Assembly (NCBI GenBank): GCA_016793645.1
Contig: JAEUHD010000044.1
Coordinates: forward strand, 1-47,291
Direction of reading: 5' to 3'
DNA from: Verrucomicrobiales bacterium
Lineage (GTDB): Bacteria; Verrucomicrobiota; Verrucomicrobiia; Limisphaerales; UBA9464
Length of the DNA stretch: 47,291 nucleotides
The notes under the pieces are model-generated. The model was not told the DNA's origin. It searched no databases and worked only from the letters and a program-made list of their open reading frames with translations. Positions 17,968 to 24,813 of this stretch are shown one piece after another (the stretch's first letter is position 1; the number at the start of each line of letters is the position of its first letter). The translations under genes were made by a program, and so were the position numbers.

Positions 17968-18383
17968 TCCGAGCCGATCACATACTGCATTTCGCAGAGA
18001 AGATTGGGTTCGACCTCCAAATGATGGGGGGATGCAACGGCGCTGTTAGAGTCGCGTCAACGGCCAATGTTCGCCCACCGCAATGCCTCACCAACGAGCG
18101 AGGCGGCCAACGTTGTTGAAGGCCGCACCAGGGGGAGTGGAAATGCAAGAACACAACCTGGTTCCACGGTGTCGCGCGCCGACAGAGTTCGATTGGCTAA
18201 AGCAGCCTTCGAACGGTGAGGCATTCCCCTGCTCCGGCATCTGGAAAACTACGACATCTCATAACAGAAACTGACTTTCCATCGAAGCAGGGACTCGCGG
18301 GACCGGACCGGAGGACGGGAAACAGGGGCACGTCGGCTGTTGCGCCCGGAACTGGCTCCCTGTCGAGTGTCGCTCCATCACGT
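17968..18383. other. 416-bp non-coding gap
   Basis: The gap lies between the divergent YcxB-like gene and the SMR exporter gene. Short open frames here (for example 18083-18274) lack family features, and I see no gene. Around 18040-18130 there are repeated CGGCCAAYGTT segments and small inverted repeats, but nothing that I can name. No guanidine riboswitch could be recognised upstream of the exporter. Confidence 0.6.
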
Positions 18384-18707
18384 ATGAACAACGCATGGAT
18401 CTTCCTCGTTCTGGCTGGATTGTTTGAAATTGGCTGGCCGGTCGGATTGAAGCTGGCCCAGGCCCCGGAGAAAAAACTCCTGGGTGTGGCCGTGGCGGTC
18501 GTCTTCATGGCCCTCAGCGGATTTCTCCTCTGGCTGGCCCAAAAGCAGATCCCCATGGGCACCGCCTACGCCATCTGGACCGGCGTTGGCGCCGCGGGGA
18601 CCTTTGCGGTGGGTGTCGCCCTCTACGGAGATCCGCTCAGTTGGGGCCGAACTCTCGGCGTCGTATTGATTGTGGGCGGCGTGGCCACCCTCAAGCTCGC
18701 CCATTGA
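18384..18707 (+). CDS. Small multidrug resistance family exporter, SugE/Gdx-like
   Basis: A 107-residue SMR-family transporter with four hydrophobic helices. The first helix carries the essential membrane glutamate E15 in LAGLFEIGWPVGLKLA, which matches the SugE/Gdx subgroup (guanidinium exporters). Other family features are the FLLWLAQKQIPMGTAYAIWTGVG block and a closing VGGVATLKLAH. Such proteins work as antiparallel dimers exchanging protons for guanidinium or small cations. I found no guanidine-I, -II or -III riboswitch in the upstream gap, so regulation by guanidine is not supported by what is seen. A strong hairpin follows the stop at 18715-18734. Confidence 0.92.
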   Translation: MNNAWIFLVLAGLFEIGWPVGLKLAQAPEKKLLGVAVAVVFMALSGFLLWLAQKQIPMGTAYAIWTGVGAAGTFAVGVALYGDPLSWGRTLGVVLIVGGVATLKLAH

Positions 18708-18714
18708 ATTGCAC

Positions 18715-18734
18715 CCGCGGGCGGCAGCCCGCGG
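18715..18734 (+). terminator. GC-rich hairpin just after the SMR exporter gene
   Basis: CCGCGGGC pairs perfectly with GCCCGCGG around a GGCA tetraloop, starting 8 bases after the stop. No T-tract follows. It may terminate transcription or belong to the repeat cluster that continues to 18838. Confidence 0.45.
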
Positions 18735-18737
18735 CCA

Positions 18738-18838
18738 CCGCAGGCCGCAGACGCCGCAGCCCACAACCACCTGGATCGGGAGGGCTCGCATGCTGCGGGC
18801 CCAGTTCAAGTTTCGGCCGCCGCAGGCTGCAGACGCCG
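18738..18838. repeat. Direct repeats flanking the left copy of repeat family C
   Basis: CCGCAGGCCGCAGACGCCG at 18738-18756 recurs at 18820-18838 with one difference. The 63 bases between them include the family C repeat at 18777-18818. The segment lies in the 203-bp gap before the Mur-ligase-like gene and contains no reading frame with recognisable features. Confidence 0.7.
18777..18818 (+). repeat. Repeat family C, left copy
   Basis: A 42-bp segment CGGGAGGGCTCGCATGCTGC... whose inverted copy lies at 20285-20326, on the other side of the Mur-ligase-like gene. The two agree at about 35 of 42 positions. It contains a GGGCTYGCATGCTGCGRGCCC palindrome-like core. Confidence 0.78.
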
Positions 18839-18910
18839 TTGACCCTATCCGCGGTCTTCCCTTCAACTGTTGAGAATCTTTCCCCACCCTCCCGCCTGGC
18901 CCGTTGAGAC

Positions 18911-20197
18911 TTGAGGTTTCGCTCGAGAACCGGGGTTCACCCGACTGTGCGTCATCACCCCCCGTCACCCGCAACCCCTGGTGGGATCCGTTCCCGGATT
19001 CGCCGGGCGACCTTTGCCGCATCCTCGCGGTGGCGAAGCCTGCTCGGAAGGATTGCCGGGGTCCAATTCATCGGCGTGACCGGGAGCGCCGGCAAGACCA
19101 CGACGACGAAACTCATCGCAGCGTGTCTTCGTGTCGCGGGCCGGGTTCGGGACACGGAGCGCATGGTCGGCCAGCTCAACGGCCAGCGATTCGCCGCCCA
19201 ACTGGTCCTCACGACGACCCCGCTGCATCGCTTCTGTGTCTCGGAGTTTGGAATCGGTGGCCCCGGAATGATGGCCTCCTACGTGGAGGCGATGCCTCCG
19301 GACATCGGGGTGGTCACGAATGTGGCGTGGGACCACTACAGCGCCTTTCGCGGTCTCGATTCCACGGCGCGCGAAAAGCGGGTGCTGATTGAGGCGCTGC
19401 CCGCGCACGGGACTGCCGTGCTCAACGGGGATGATCCGCGGGTGGTGGCGATGCGACCGTTCACCCGGGCCCGCATCATGACGTTCGGGCTTTCCGAAGA
19501 GGTCGATGTCCGGGGGGAGGAGATTTCGGCGGTTTGGCCCGATCGCCTTTCACTCACCGTTCGTCACGGGTCCGAGCGGGTGCGGGTGCATACCCGTCTG
19601 GTCGGCGGGCATTTCGCCCATGCGGTGCTGGGCGCCCTCGCGACAGCGGTCGCGGCGGGACTTCCCTTGGGCGATGCGGCGCGCGCACTGGAAACCGTCG
19701 AACCGGTGGACGGGCGGTACAGCGTTCACACGATTCGCGGGGTCACGTTCATTCGCGATGACTGGAAGGCGCCGCTCTGGAGCATTCCGGCCGCGATCCA
19801 TTTCCTCGGGACGGCACGGGCGCGACGGAAGATCTTCATTCTCGGGACGATCTCGGACTACCCGGGGGAATCGTCGCAAAAGTATCGCGCCGTGGTGCGG
19901 CAGGCGTCCCCGGTGGCGGACAAGGTTCTCTTCGTCGGCAACATGGCGCACTGCGCCCTCCGGGCCCGGGACCCGTCGGATCCTGATCGGGTCGGCGCCT
20001 TCGACACGTTGTTGGCCCTCGACCAATTTCTGCAGGGGTTCCTTAAGGACGGCGACCTCGTGCTCATCAAGGGGTCGGCCACCGCGGATCACCTGCAACG
20101 ACTGGTGCTGTCGCGGACGGGTGACAACCGGTGCTGGGCGCCGGCCTGTGGGCGGGCAATGTTTTGCTCCACCTGTGATCTCCGGATGCGGGCGTAG
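18911..20197 (+). CDS. Mur ligase-family protein with a short N-terminus and a C-terminal cysteine cluster
   Basis: An ATP-dependent ligase of the Mur/cyanophycin synthetase superfamily, up to 428 residues. The P-loop GVTGSAGKTTT is at 55-65. Central-domain blocks are SEFGIGGPGMMASYV, VTNVAWDHYSAFRG and AVLNGDDPRV. The C-terminal domain has VDGRYSVH and IRDDWKAPLWS. The P-loop lies much nearer the N-terminus than in MurF, so the UDP-MurNAc-binding domain is missing and an unusual substrate is likely. The C-terminus ends in a four-cysteine cluster (C408, C413, C419, C422) that could bind zinc. The start is uncertain: TTG at 18911 or GTG at 18947; no ATG lies before the P-loop. The gene is flanked by inverted family C repeats. 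Confidence 0.78.
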   Translation: MRFRSRTGVHPTVRHHPPSPATPGGIRSRIRRATFAASSRWRSLLGRIAGVQFIGVTGSAGKTTTTKLIAACLRVAGRVRDTERMVGQLNGQRFAAQLVLTTTPLHRFCVSEFGIGGPGMMASYVEAMPPDIGVVTNVAWDHYSAFRGLDSTAREKRVLIEALPAHGTAVLNGDDPRVVAMRPFTRARIMTFGLSEEVDVRGEEISAVWPDRLSLTVRHGSERVRVHTRLVGGHFAHAVLGALATAVAAGLPLGDAARALETVEPVDGRYSVHTIRGVTFIRDDWKAPLWSIPAAIHFLGTARARRKIFILGTISDYPGESSQKYRAVVRQASPVADKVLFVGNMAHCALRARDPSDPDRVGAFDTLLALDQFLQGFLKDGDLVLIKGSATADHLQRLVLSRTGDNRCWAPACGRAMFCSTCDLRMRA

Positions 20198-20284
20198 GGA
20201 TGATGGAGGGATGGCGTGCCGCCGTCCGTGATCAAGTCCGGGGTTGGGCGCGTGGATAGGAATGCCGGTAACTTCTCGCGCGAA

Positions 20285-20326
20285 GGGCGGGACTTGAAAG
20301 GGGCTCGCAGCATGCAAGCCCTCCCG
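20285..20326 (-). repeat. Repeat family C, right inverted copy
   Basis: The reverse complement of this segment matches 18777-18818 at about 35 of 42 positions. It lies in the 197-bp gap between the Mur-ligase-like gene and the ABM gene; the rest of that gap shows no gene. Confidence 0.78.
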
Positions 20327-20394
20327 TGGGAGATGATGGGAGACCGTATCCCCGGCTTGTTTCCGGGGGGAGATTGCCGGAACGTCACGGAACC

Positions 20395-20700
20395 ATGTCC
20401 GCGAACTCGCATCCGGTGGCGGTGACCGCCCTGTTCCAAGCCAAGACCGGGAAGGTGGACGAACTTCGTTCGCTCCTCAAAACCCTCGTGGCGCCGACCC
20501 GGCTCGAGGCGGGCTGCATCCGCTACGACCTGCACGAGAACCCCGACGCCACCGGCTCCTTCGTCTTCCTCGAATCATGGCGGAATGAGCCGGACCTGGA
20601 GCGCCATCTCGCGTCGGTCCACGTCCAGGCCTTCCGCACGAAGGTGCCCGACCTGATCGCCGCACCTCCGGTCATCACCCTCTGGCGGCAGATTGCCTGA
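20395..20700 (+). CDS. Antibiotic biosynthesis monooxygenase (ABM) domain protein
   Basis: A 101-residue single-domain protein of the ABM/quinol monooxygenase family. The fold is indicated by VTALFQAKTGKVDELRSLLK near the start, EAGCIRYDLHENPD in the middle, and FVFLESWRNEPDLERHLAS with a histidine. Such dimeric proteins oxidise quinols or act on other small reactive compounds; the substrate here is unknown. The ATG at 20395 is the first that yields the family N-terminus. A Gfo/Idh/MocA oxidoreductase gene follows 33 bp later on the same strand, so co-transcription is possible. Confidence 0.88.
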   Translation: MSANSHPVAVTALFQAKTGKVDELRSLLKTLVAPTRLEAGCIRYDLHENPDATGSFVFLESWRNEPDLERHLASVHVQAFRTKVPDLIAAPPVITLWRQIA

Positions 20701-20733
20701 AGTGCCTCCACCGATTCCCCTCCGTTTTCACCC

Positions 20734-21813
20734 ATGAGCACCCTGAATTTTGCCCTGATCGGCACCGGCGGCATCGCGCTGCAGAACCACCTGCCCGGAC
20801 TCGCACTCTGTTCCGACGTCCGCGTGCACGCGTTGTGTGATGCCAATCCCGCAACCCTCGAGGCGGCCCGTCAGAAAACCGGGGCTCCGGTGACGTCCGC
20901 AAACTGGCAGGAAATCGTGACGCGGGACGACGTCCACGCGGTGATCATTGCGACGCCGAATTTTCTGCATCCGGACATCGCCATCGCCGCGGCCCGGGCG
21001 GGGAAACACGTCCTGTGCGAAAAGCCCATCGCCCTGAACGCCGCCGATGCCGCCCGGATGGCGTCCGAAGCCGACCGTGCCGGCGTGCGGCACATGACCG
21101 CCTTCACGTACCAGTTTGTTCCGGCCATGCGCTACCTGCGCCACCTCGTGGCGCAGGGGGATCTCGGGCAGCCGTATCACTTCCGGTCCTGCCGCCTTCA
21201 GGACTGGGGCACCCGAAACCTTGGCTGGCGCCAGGTTCGGAAGCTCGCCGGCACCGGGGAGATTGGGGACATGCTGAGCCATCGGATCGACTTCGCGCTG
21301 CAATTGATCGGCCCCATGCGCCGTCTGGTGGCGAATCTCATGACGCTCACGCCGGTGCGCGGGGACGCCCCGAACGACACCGACGACTGGGTCGCCATCC
21401 TCGCCGAGTTCCGCAATGGCGCGAGCGGCGTGCTGGAGAGTTCGAAGCTGGCCAGCGGACGCAATGAATCCTGGCGCAGCCTGGACTACGTGGAGATCAA
21501 CGGCAGTGAGGCCACGTTTGAGTTCACCACCGGAAAGTGGAACGAACTCCAACATGGGAAGGCGGGCGGGCCCGGATTGAAGCCGCTCATCATTCCGCCC
21601 GAGTTCCACGTCTGGCCCGGGTCCCCGCGGGATCCGGGTGTGGGCGATCCGCTGGTGAGCTTCCGTTATGACCAGGCGGTGGAATTTGTGAACGCCATCC
21701 GGGAGCAGCGTCCCTGCGCCGTGACCTTCCAGGACGGCGCCCGCGCCCAGGCCGTCATGGACGCCGCCGTCCGGTCCACGGAACTCCGCCAGTGGGTGGA
21801 ACTGCCGGAGTGA
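20734..21813 (+). CDS. Gfo/Idh/MocA family NAD(P)-dependent oxidoreductase
   Basis: A 359-residue dehydrogenase of the glucose-fructose oxidoreductase/inositol dehydrogenase family. The Rossmann motif GTGGIA is at 10-15, and the conserved EKP of the active-site region is E96-K97-P98 (CEKPIALN). The C-terminal half is the alpha/beta substrate domain with GDMLSHRIDFALQL, which holds the catalytic-type aspartate and histidine. Members oxidise or reduce sugars and cyclitols at one carbon. Neighbours (an SDR downstream, then DUF4838 and a xylonate-type dehydratase) fit carbohydrate catabolism, but the substrate is not shown. No Shine-Dalgarno precedes the ATG. Confidence 0.93.
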   Translation: MSTLNFALIGTGGIALQNHLPGLALCSDVRVHALCDANPATLEAARQKTGAPVTSANWQEIVTRDDVHAVIIATPNFLHPDIAIAAARAGKHVLCEKPIALNAADAARMASEADRAGVRHMTAFTYQFVPAMRYLRHLVAQGDLGQPYHFRSCRLQDWGTRNLGWRQVRKLAGTGEIGDMLSHRIDFALQLIGPMRRLVANLMTLTPVRGDAPNDTDDWVAILAEFRNGASGVLESSKLASGRNESWRSLDYVEINGSEATFEFTTGKWNELQHGKAGGPGLKPLIIPPEFHVWPGSPRDPGVGDPLVSFRYDQAVEFVNAIREQRPCAVTFQDGARAQAVMDAAVRSTELRQWVELPE

Positions 21814-21871
21814 AGCTCCGCGAATCCAAGAATATCCCCACGTGCAGACCCTTTGGTAACCTGATTTCCCC

Positions 21872-22585
21872 ATGACCCCCAAGACCGCTGTCATCACCGG
21901 TGCCGGAAGCGGCGTCGGACAATCCACCGCCCTCAAGCTCGCCGCACTCGGCTGGCGCGTTGCCCTGATCGGACGCCGCGCCGAGGCGCTGGAGGAGACC
22001 CGGAGACTGGCCGGGGATGCCGCGTCCCGCTGCCTGGTTTGCCCGGGAGACATCGGAAATCTGGAGACGGTCAGTGCCATCGCCGGGCGGGTGCTGAAGG
22101 AGTTTGGCGACGTCGAGGTGCTGGTGAACGCGGCGGGTACCAATGTGCCGAACCGGTCCCTGGAAGTGCTGTCGCTGGCGGACTACACGGCCATGATGGA
22201 CACGAATCTGCATGGCGCCTATTTCGCCACGCAGGCGTTCCTGCCGGGCATGCGCGCCCGCGGATCGGGCACGATCGTCAACATCATCTCGGATGCCGGC
22301 AAACAGGCGTCGCCCAAGGCGGGGCCGGCGTATGCGATGAGCAAGTTCGGGCTCGCCGGACTGACGCAGGCGATCAACGCCGAGGAACGGGGCCGCGGGG
22401 TGCGGGCCATTGCCATCTTTCCTGGCGACATTGATACGCCGCTGCTGGACCGGCGTCCGGTGGTTCCCGACGCCGCCGCGCGCAGCCGCATGATGAAGGC
22501 GGAGGATATCGCCGACTGTGCCGTCTTCTGCATTCAGCTTCCGTCCCGCGTCATCGTGGAGGAGATGCTGGTCCGGCCGCGGTGA
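21872..22585 (+). CDS. Short-chain dehydrogenase/reductase
   Basis: A 237-residue classical SDR. The cofactor motif TGAGSGVG is at 9-16, the NAAG motif at 86-89, and the catalytic residues are S140, Y154 and K158 (YAMSK). R36 in GRR after the second strand suggests NADP(H) preference, as an inference. It could oxidise or reduce a sugar or other alcohol in the same pathway as the Gfo/Idh/MocA gene, which ends 58 bp upstream on the same strand. The C-terminus (VEEMLVRPR) is the usual SDR end. Two tandem 108-bp palindromic repeats follow the stop. Confidence 0.93.
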   Translation: MTPKTAVITGAGSGVGQSTALKLAALGWRVALIGRRAEALEETRRLAGDAASRCLVCPGDIGNLETVSAIAGRVLKEFGDVEVLVNAAGTNVPNRSLEVLSLADYTAMMDTNLHGAYFATQAFLPGMRARGSGTIVNIISDAGKQASPKAGPAYAMSKFGLAGLTQAINAEERGRGVRAIAIFPGDIDTPLLDRRPVVPDAAARSRMMKAEDIADCAVFCIQLPSRVIVEEMLVRPR

Positions 22586-22591
22586 TCGTCC

Positions 22592-22699
22592 CGTAGCCGC
22601 CGACGGAAGAAGGCGCTCACTCGATCCTGGGGCGATACCCACGTCCCGCCGACTCCACACGCGCCGGGGAGTCAGCGCGTCGTTCCCTCCGCGGCTACG
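22592..22699. repeat. Palindromic element with 31-bp terminal inverted repeats, copy 1 (family D)
   Basis: The left end begins CGTAGCCGCCGACGGAAG and the inverted right end begins CGTAGCCGCGGAGGGAAC. The 31-bp arms (22592-22622 and 22669-22699) agree at about 27 positions. The centre holds a second small hairpin, GACTCC...GGAGTC. The element starts 7 bases after the SDR stop and has no coding content. Confidence 0.88.
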
Positions 22700-22807
22700 G
22701 TAGACGCCGACGGAAGGAGGCGCTCACTCGATCCTGGGGTAGATGCCCGCGTCCCGCCGACTCCACACGCGCCCGGGAGTCAGCGCGTCGTTCCCTCCGC
22801 GGCTACG
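22700..22807. repeat. Palindromic element, copy 2 in tandem (family D)
   Basis: A second copy directly abutting the first and differing from it at only about ten positions. It is followed at 22808-22814 by GTAGCCG, which looks like the start of a third unit. Together the two copies fill nearly all of the 251-bp gap between the convergent SDR and DUF4838 genes. Confidence 0.88.
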
Positions 22808-22836
22808 GTAGCCGATTGGACTTGGAATCCGGAGCC

Positions 22837-24687
22837 TCAAGGAGCGGCGGACCTCTTCGCGGCCAGCGCCTGCTCGCGACCGGCGACCATCCAATCCCAG
22901 AGCGCGGCGCGCCACAGGGCGACGCGTTGCTGCTCCAACGGGGTCTGCGCTTGTCGGGCTGCGGTGTCCATCCGGGTGCCGAGGTATTCCATTTGCTCCG
23001 CGGTTCCCAACGTTTCCCAGGCCGCCTTCCTCCATTCAATGCCGCCGGCCTTGCGGTAGGGCGGCGCGAAATGCGCGGGGTCGGTGGCGACCTGTTCGAG
23101 GCGGAGATAAAACGCCTTCATCGAAGGGCCCGCCGCTCCGAAGTAGAGCCGGAAGAATTCGTCGATCACGGCGTCCACATCGGTGTCCGGATCGTCCCAG
23201 ACCCGGGCCATCACGTACTGTTCAAGCTGGTCCTGCTCGCCACATTCGTAGATGCCCCGCACGCCCTCCCGAATGAAGGTGCGCATGAGTTGGGCGGTTT
23301 CGTGGACCATGACATGAGGAAAGCATTTCCAGTGGTCAATCAGCGCGGGCTCCATCGGGTGATGGTAGTACACCCAGAGGTAGCGCGGTCCGGAGGAAAC
23401 CGCAGACCAGTCCCGGAACGCCTTCATCTCGAGATCGCGGACGCCCGTGTGGACCGGGTAGTAGCAGGTCTGGAGACACGGGGAGACGCTCACATTGGGT
23501 TCCATCGGGAAGTTCGGCGGCAGCGTGTAGGCCCAGTAGGCAAGGGTGGCGATGAATTTGTCGGGATGTGTCTTCCGCAATTCCCGCGCGACCGCATTCA
23601 CGAAGGAGAACCAGTACGCACTCATCTCGGCGCTGGCAAACTGGCCGGTCTTCAGTCCCGCACCGGGTTTGAGCAGCGCCTGGCAGTCCGGACAGGTGCA
23701 CAGGTTCATGTTGTCGTCGGGCACGAGGGCGAAGTAGTTGCCGGCCCCCTTCCAGCCCACCGGAAGGGTTCCCTTGCCGTCGAAAAAGTCCCGGGCCGCC
23801 TGGGCGACCTCGGCGACCAGCTTCGGATTGGAATAACACAGTTGGGAACCGAGACCGCGCGGATTCTGGCACTGGTATTCGGGATTCTGGAACGCGTGCT
23901 TCAAGGTCTCACGGTGGAAGGTGTGGTTGCCGGCCCAGCGTTCGCCGCCCTGGCGGCTGCGACGCCAGAACAAGTGCACCTGTTCGCGGGTGAAGGTGCC
24001 CCATTGTCCCTTGAGAAAGGGCCAATTGCCGCCCGGAAGGGCGCTCCGGTGTTTGAGGGCGGGCGAGCGGCGCACGTCCGGTCCGTCCACGTGCAGCGAC
24101 GTCCGGGATGGAACCACCTCGTTGGTGGTGGAGGGGCCGTACCAACGCACACCGCAAAGGCGTTCCAGGAAGTCGTAGGTGGCGAGGCAGGTTCCCTGGT
24201 CGTCGAAGAGACCGGGCAGTTCGATCACACCGGTTGCCAGGGAGGGCAGCCCGACCGCGGCCGCGTAGTCAATCCGGTGCCGGGTTTCCGCCAGGGATTC
24301 CCCGCCCGTGGTACGGCCATCCTCGCGTCGATGCTCCGGGGTATCCTCCCAATCCCGACCCAGCAGCACCACGGTGTCCGGACGAAACGCCACCAGGTAT
24401 TCCTGGGGGGCGAAATCTCCGGCACGGAGCCCGAGGGCCTGGGTGGCACGGCTTTCCCCGACGAGAATGCGCGGACCAGAGACCGACCCGGCGTCGGTGC
24501 GGACCGGAAGATCCGCACCGGTCGTTTTGAGCACGTGACTGCGGATCTCAAGGGCGGCGAGGCGGGCGGAGGGTGTGGGGGATTCGGCGAGCACAAGGGT
24601 GCACGCGGGGTGGCCTTCCCGAACCATCTCCACCGCCCGGAGGGCGGGAGACAGCAGGCACAGGCCGAGGAACAGGGGGAGTCTCAC
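22837..24687 (-). CDS. DUF4838 domain secreted glycosidase-like protein
   Basis: A 616-residue exported protein starting at a GTG (24687) that opens a signal peptide of about 18 residues. The N-terminal part (about 25-140, with AALEIRSHVLKTTGADLPV and RILVGES) resembles the domain that precedes alpha-glucuronidase-type barrels. The central part has the DUF4838 features LATYDFLERLCGVRWYGP, ALVPDDNMNLCTCPDCQ and LAYWAYTLPP. The family is treated as carbohydrate-active, but catalysis is not established. The CTCPDC segment is a conserved family block. It is divergent from the xylonate-type dehydratase gene 126 bp away, consistent with a sugar or uronate pathway. Confidence 0.88.
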   Translation of the reverse strand: MRLPLFLGLCLLSPALRAVEMVREGHPACTLVLAESPTPSARLAALEIRSHVLKTTGADLPVRTDAGSVSGPRILVGESRATQALGLRAGDFAPQEYLVAFRPDTVVLLGRDWEDTPEHRREDGRTTGGESLAETRHRIDYAAAVGLPSLATGVIELPGLFDDQGTCLATYDFLERLCGVRWYGPSTTNEVVPSRTSLHVDGPDVRRSPALKHRSALPGGNWPFLKGQWGTFTREQVHLFWRRSRQGGERWAGNHTFHRETLKHAFQNPEYQCQNPRGLGSQLCYSNPKLVAEVAQAARDFFDGKGTLPVGWKGAGNYFALVPDDNMNLCTCPDCQALLKPGAGLKTGQFASAEMSAYWFSFVNAVARELRKTHPDKFIATLAYWAYTLPPNFPMEPNVSVSPCLQTCYYPVHTGVRDLEMKAFRDWSAVSSGPRYLWVYYHHPMEPALIDHWKCFPHVMVHETAQLMRTFIREGVRGIYECGEQDQLEQYVMARVWDDPDTDVDAVIDEFFRLYFGAAGPSMKAFYLRLEQVATDPAHFAPPYRKAGGIEWRKAAWETLGTAEQMEYLGTRMDTAARQAQTPLEQQRVALWRAALWDWMVAGREQALAAKRSAAP

Positions 24688-24813
24688 GGGAGGAGTTTAT
24701 GCACCGAGGCGGTCAAGGTCACGAGGCACTCTTCGCGTCGATGTCCCGGATTCCGCGGCGGGGCGCCTGCCACGGGACTGGATGACACCGACGCTTCGTG
24801 ATTGGGTTCGGGC

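Noticed and set aside
18030..18130. Integron attC-like site near GTTAGAG
   Set aside because: The GTTAGAG does not fit GTTRRRY, no paired RYYYAAC end is in register, and there is no integrase or cassette array.
18083..18274. 63-codon open frame in the gap before the SMR exporter
   Set aside because: There is no family signature, the composition is poor, and there is no sensible start context. It is treated as non-coding.
18240..18383. Possible guanidine riboswitch upstream of the SMR exporter
   Set aside because: I looked for guanidine-I core segments, paired ACGR hairpin loops of guanidine-II and the guanidine-III pseudoknot. Only a stray ACGG without flanking stem was found.
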